A stretch of 64,000 nucleotides of DNA from Streptomyces sp. B93 (lineage in GTDB: Bacteria > Actinomycetota > Actinomycetes > Streptomycetales > Streptomycetaceae): contig NZ_JAGPXL010000009.1 in the NCBI RefSeq assembly GCF_018070565.1, positions 62,001 through 126,000 on the forward strand, read 5' to 3'. This document shows, one piece after another, positions 61,427 to 64,000 of this stretch. Under the pieces are notes generated by a model. It worked only from the letters and a program-made list of their open reading frames with translations. It was not told where the DNA came from and did no database searches. The translations under genes were made by a program, and so were the position numbers. Position 1 is the stretch's first letter, and each line of letters starts with the position of its first letter.

Positions 61427-61508
61427 GACACCGATCCTGCCACCCGGCACCGACAGCCGTGTCACCGGCGGGGTGGCCGATGCGGTTCCGACTGCTCCGG
61501 AAGGGTGC

Positions 61509-61524
61509 GTTAGGGTTGCCTAAC
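61509..61524. promoter_or_regulatory. Iron-box-like dyad between hemH and an MFS gene
   Basis: GTTAGG-GTTG-CCTAAC is a perfect 6-bp dyad with a 4-bp centre. It matches the core of the DtxR/IdeR/DmdR1 iron box (TTAGGTTAGGCTAACCTAA), whose last 14 bp have the same TTAGG-N4-CCTAA spacing; the upstream TTAGG unit is not present. It lies 83 bp before hemH and 111 bp before the MFS start, so iron-dependent control of one or both is plausible. Confidence 0.5.
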
Positions 61525-61634
61525 TCGTAAGCTGTATCGGCGGCGGTCGCACCTTACCGACGCCTTGCTGACACCTCGCTGACACCGCCGTACCGCCGAC
61601 CCCTCGGCCGCGGCGCGGACCACCGGAGACCTCC

Positions 61635-62882
61635 GTGCCCAGCCCCTATCGCGCCCTGTTCACCGCCCCGGGCTCCAAGGCGTTCTCCGCCGCCGGTCTC
61701 CTGGGGCGGATGCCGTTGTCGATGATGGGCATCGGCGTGGTGACGATGGTCTCCCAGCTCACCGGGCAGTACGGGCTCGCGGGCGCGCTGTCGGCCACCA
61801 TCGCGCTGTCGGCGGCGGTGGCGGGTCCGCAGGTCTCGCGGCTGGTGGACCAGTACGGGCAGCGGCGGGTGCTGCGCCCGGCCACCCTGGTCTCGCTGGC
61901 CGCGGCGGCGCTGCTGCTGTTCGCCGCGCACTACGGCTGGCCGGAGTGGGTGCTGTTCGTGGCGTGCGTCGGCATCGGCTGCGTGCCGAGCGTCGGCGCG
62001 ATGATCCGGGCCCGCTGGGCGGCGCTCTACCGGGGCACTCCCCAGCTGCACACCGCCTACTCCTTCGAGTCGGTGATCGACGAGGTCTGCTTCATCTTCG
62101 GGCCGATCATCTCCATCGGCCTGTCGACGGCCTGGTTCCCGGAGGCGGGGCCGCTGCTGGCGGCCTGCTTCCTGGCGACCGGCGTCTTCTGGCTGACCGC
62201 ACAGCGCGCCACCGAGCCGGAGCCGCACCCGCGCGAGCGGCACGGCGGCGCGGGGGGCGGCAGCGCGCTGCGCTCGCGGGGCCTCCAGGTGCTGGTGACG
62301 ACCTTCGTGGCGACCGGGGCGATCTTCGGCGCCGTCGACGTGGTCACGGTGGCCTTCGCCGAGGAACAGGGTCACAAGGGCGCCGCGAGCGTCGTCCTCG
62401 CGGTGTACGCGGCGGGCTCCTGTGTGGCGGGCGCCGTCTTCGGGCTGCTGCACTTCAAGGGAGCGCCGGAACGCCGGTGGCTGCTGGGCGTCTGTGCGAT
62501 GGGCGTGAGTATGATCCCCCTCCTACTGGTCGGGAACTTGCCGTTTCTGGCCGTGGCGCTCTTCCTCGCGGGTCTGGCCATCGCTCCGACGATGATCACG
62601 ACGATGTCCCTGATCGAAGAGCACGTACCACGCGCGCAACTGACCGAGGGCATGACCTGGGTGAGCACCGGGCTGGCGGTGGGGGTCGCGGTCGGCTCCT
62701 CGGTGGCCGGCTGGGTGATCGACGCCGCCGGTGCGCGCGCCGGGTACGGGGTTCCGGCGGTGTCCGGGGCCGTCGCGGTCGCGGTCGGTTTCCTCGGTTA
62801 CCGCCGGCTGCGCAGGCCGGCTCCGGGTCGGGGAGGCACCGTTGAGCAGCACAGCGAGCGGGAAGAGCGGCACGTGGCGTAA
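61635..62882 (+). CDS. Major facilitator superfamily transporter
   Basis: The 415-residue protein has 12 likely membrane helices. The opening YRALFTAPGSKAFSAAGLLG and LVDQYGQRRVLRPATL (the MFS loop 2-3 motif variant) are typical of a large actinobacterial efflux group. A central loop (ATEPEPHPRERHGGAGGGSA) separates the two halves. The substrate is unknown. The iron-box-like dyad upstream and divergent hemH might hint at haem, iron or siderophore export. GTG 61635 is the start. The 3' end overlaps the oxidase gene by 41 bp. Confidence 0.82.
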   Translation: MPSPYRALFTAPGSKAFSAAGLLGRMPLSMMGIGVVTMVSQLTGQYGLAGALSATIALSAAVAGPQVSRLVDQYGQRRVLRPATLVSLAAAALLLFAAHYGWPEWVLFVACVGIGCVPSVGAMIRARWAALYRGTPQLHTAYSFESVIDEVCFIFGPIISIGLSTAWFPEAGPLLAACFLATGVFWLTAQRATEPEPHPRERHGGAGGGSALRSRGLQVLVTTFVATGAIFGAVDVVTVAFAEEQGHKGAASVVLAVYAAGSCVAGAVFGLLHFKGAPERRWLLGVCAMGVSMIPLLLVGNLPFLAVALFLAGLAIAPTMITTMSLIEEHVPRAQLTEGMTWVSTGLAVGVAVGSSVAGWVIDAAGARAGYGVPAVSGAVAVAVGFLGYRRLRRPAPGRGGTVEQHSEREERHVA

Positions 62883-64000
62883 CTGGGGCGGCAATGTCGC
62901 CGCGCGGCCCGCGCGGGAGGTCGTCCCCGCCTCCGTGGAGGAGCTGGCGGACGCCGTGCGCCGGGCCGCCGAGGACGGGCTCACCGTGAAGGCCGTCGGC
63001 ACCGGGCACTCCTTCACGTCCATAGCGGCGACCGACGGTGTGTTGATACGTCCTCAACTGTTGACGGGCATTCGCGACATCGACCGTACGGCCATGACGG
63101 TCACGGTCGAGGCGGGCACCCCGCTCAAGAGACTCAACACCGCCCTGGCCCGCGAGGGTCTGTCCCTGGCCAACATGGGCGACATCATGGAGCAGACGGT
63201 CTCCGGTGCCGTCAGCACGGGCACGCACGGCACCGGCCGCGACTCCGGGTCCATCGCCGCGCAGATCAAGGCGCTGGAGCTGGTCACCGCCGACGGCTCG
63301 GTGCTCACCTGCTCGGAGAAGGAGAACCCGGAGGTCTTCGCGGCAGCCCGCATCGGTCTCGGCGCGCTGGGCGTCGTCACCGCGATCACCTTCGCCGTGG
63401 AGCCGGTCTTCCTGCTCACGGCCCGCGAGGAACCGATGCCGTTCGCCCGGGTCCTCGCCGAGTTCGATCAACTGTGGGCCGAGAATGAGCACTTCGAGTT
63501 CTACTGGTTCCCGCACACGGAGCGGTGCAGTACCAAGCGGAACAACCGCAGCGCGGGCCCGGAGCGGCCCGTCGGCCGTCTCGGCGCCTGGTTCGAGGAG
63601 GAGTTCCTCTCCAACGGCGTGTGGCAGGTGGCCAATCTGGTGGGCCGCGGCGTGCCCGCCGCCATCCCCGCCATCGCGCGGGTCGCCAGCCACGCGTGGT
63701 CCGCGCGGACGTACACCGACATCCCCTACAAGGTCTTCACCTCGCCGCGCCGGGTGCGTTTCGTGGAGATGGAGTACGCCCTGCCGCGCGAGGCGGTGAC
63801 GGACGCGCTGCGCGAACTGAAGTCCATGATCGACCGGTCCGGCCTGCGGATCAGCTTCCCCGTGGAGGTGCGCACCGCACCGGCCGACGACATCACCCTG
63901 TCCACCGCCTCCGGCCGTGACAGCGCGTACATCGCCGTCCATATGTTCAAGGGCACCCCCTTTCAGGCCTACTTCACCGCCGCCGAACGCATCTTCACCG
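62842..64000 (+). CDS. D-arabinono-1,4-lactone/L-gulonolactone oxidase family FAD enzyme (3' truncated)
   Basis: From TTG 62842 (GGGAGG 6 bp upstream) the frame is open to the window edge, 386 codons of about 440 expected. The FAD-linked oxidase N-domain is recognisable: TWRNWGGNVAARPAREVVPA, VKAVGTGHSFTSIAATDG, VSGAVSTGTHGTG (pyrophosphate loop) and GLGALGVVTAITFAVEP. The ALO C-terminal domain follows with FEFYWFPHTERCSTKRNN. Such enzymes oxidise sugar-1,4-lactones with oxygen, making ascorbate-like acids. The last part of the ALO domain, including the His-x-Lys motif near the end, lies beyond the window. Confidence 0.85.
   Translation, partial: MSSTASGKSGTWRNWGGNVAARPAREVVPASVEELADAVRRAAEDGLTVKAVGTGHSFTSIAATDGVLIRPQLLTGIRDIDRTAMTVTVEAGTPLKRLNTALAREGLSLANMGDIMEQTVSGAVSTGTHGTGRDSGSIAAQIKALELVTADGSVLTCSEKENPEVFAAARIGLGALGVVTAITFAVEPVFLLTAREEPMPFARVLAEFDQLWAENEHFEFYWFPHTERCSTKRNNRSAGPERPVGRLGAWFEEEFLSNGVWQVANLVGRGVPAAIPAIARVASHAWSARTYTDIPYKVFTSPRRVRFVEMEYALPREAVTDALRELKSMIDRSGLRISFPVEVRTAPADDITLSTASGRDSAYIAVHMFKGTPFQAYFTAAERIFT

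Overview
The window is chromosomal DNA of a Streptomyces species. Support: very high G+C with strong third-position G/C bias, rare TTA codons, GTG and TTG starts, a Tat-dependent GH11 xylanase and a GH10 xylanase that read like the S. lividans XlnC and XlnA enzymes, and a cutRS-hemH-dut-kdpDE core block typical of the genus. Product names come from reading translated sequence and recognised motifs; no database search was run.

Layout. (1) 1-2757: end of a sugar or polysaccharide-type cluster (partial gene, RmlC-like epimerase, class III aminotransferase) and a PAP2 phosphatase. (2) 2861-10739 and 18742-19467: secreted plant and fungal polysaccharide degradation, with a GH62 arabinofuranosidase, GH81 beta-1,3-glucanase, GH10 xylanase plus CE1-type esterase operon, and GH11 xylanase. 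Palindromes of the CGAAA-TTTCG type lie upstream of the three xylan loci. The glucanase has a CebR-like operator directly after its promoter. (3) 10836-18662: a LysR regulator divergent from a seven-gene operon (FAH hydrolase, cyclase-family hydrolase, FAD hydroxylase, ACMSD-like decarboxylase, extradiol dioxygenase, second FAH protein, SDR) that looks like a complete but unassigned aromatic meta-cleavage pathway. (4) 19810-28627: an Rhs polymorphic-toxin locus, with one intact toxin and immunity pair followed by eroded copies of the same modules.

(5) 28857-42591: a 13.7-kb accessory island inserted at the 3' end of an RNA (uracil-5-)methyltransferase gene. A 74-bp repeat (29 bp exact) at each end carries the gene's last codons. 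Inside are a PycTM-like membrane protein, a CRP-type cyclic-nucleotide receptor, a class III nucleotidyl cyclase with its catalytic residues, a large P-loop-like protein and two small coupled genes. Together these form a probable Pycsar-like cyclic-nucleotide signalling or defence operon, the most interesting system in the window. Also inside are a wrecked xis-int pair, an IS630-type transposon carrying a DUF6368 gene, two integrase C-terminal relics, a tRNA-Lys 3' half, and a membrane-anchored NB-ARC/WD40 STAND protein.

(6) 42558-64000: conserved core. It holds the RNA methyltransferase; a potassium module (KimA-like permease, a 31-residue membrane peptide gene, two TrkA-type subunits, and kdpDE without kdpFABC); DUF3159, OB-fold, DUF3710, dut, thioesterase, DUF3093 and DUF4193 genes; cutRS; inositol monophosphatase; ferrochelatase; an MFS transporter; and a truncated sugar-lactone oxidase.
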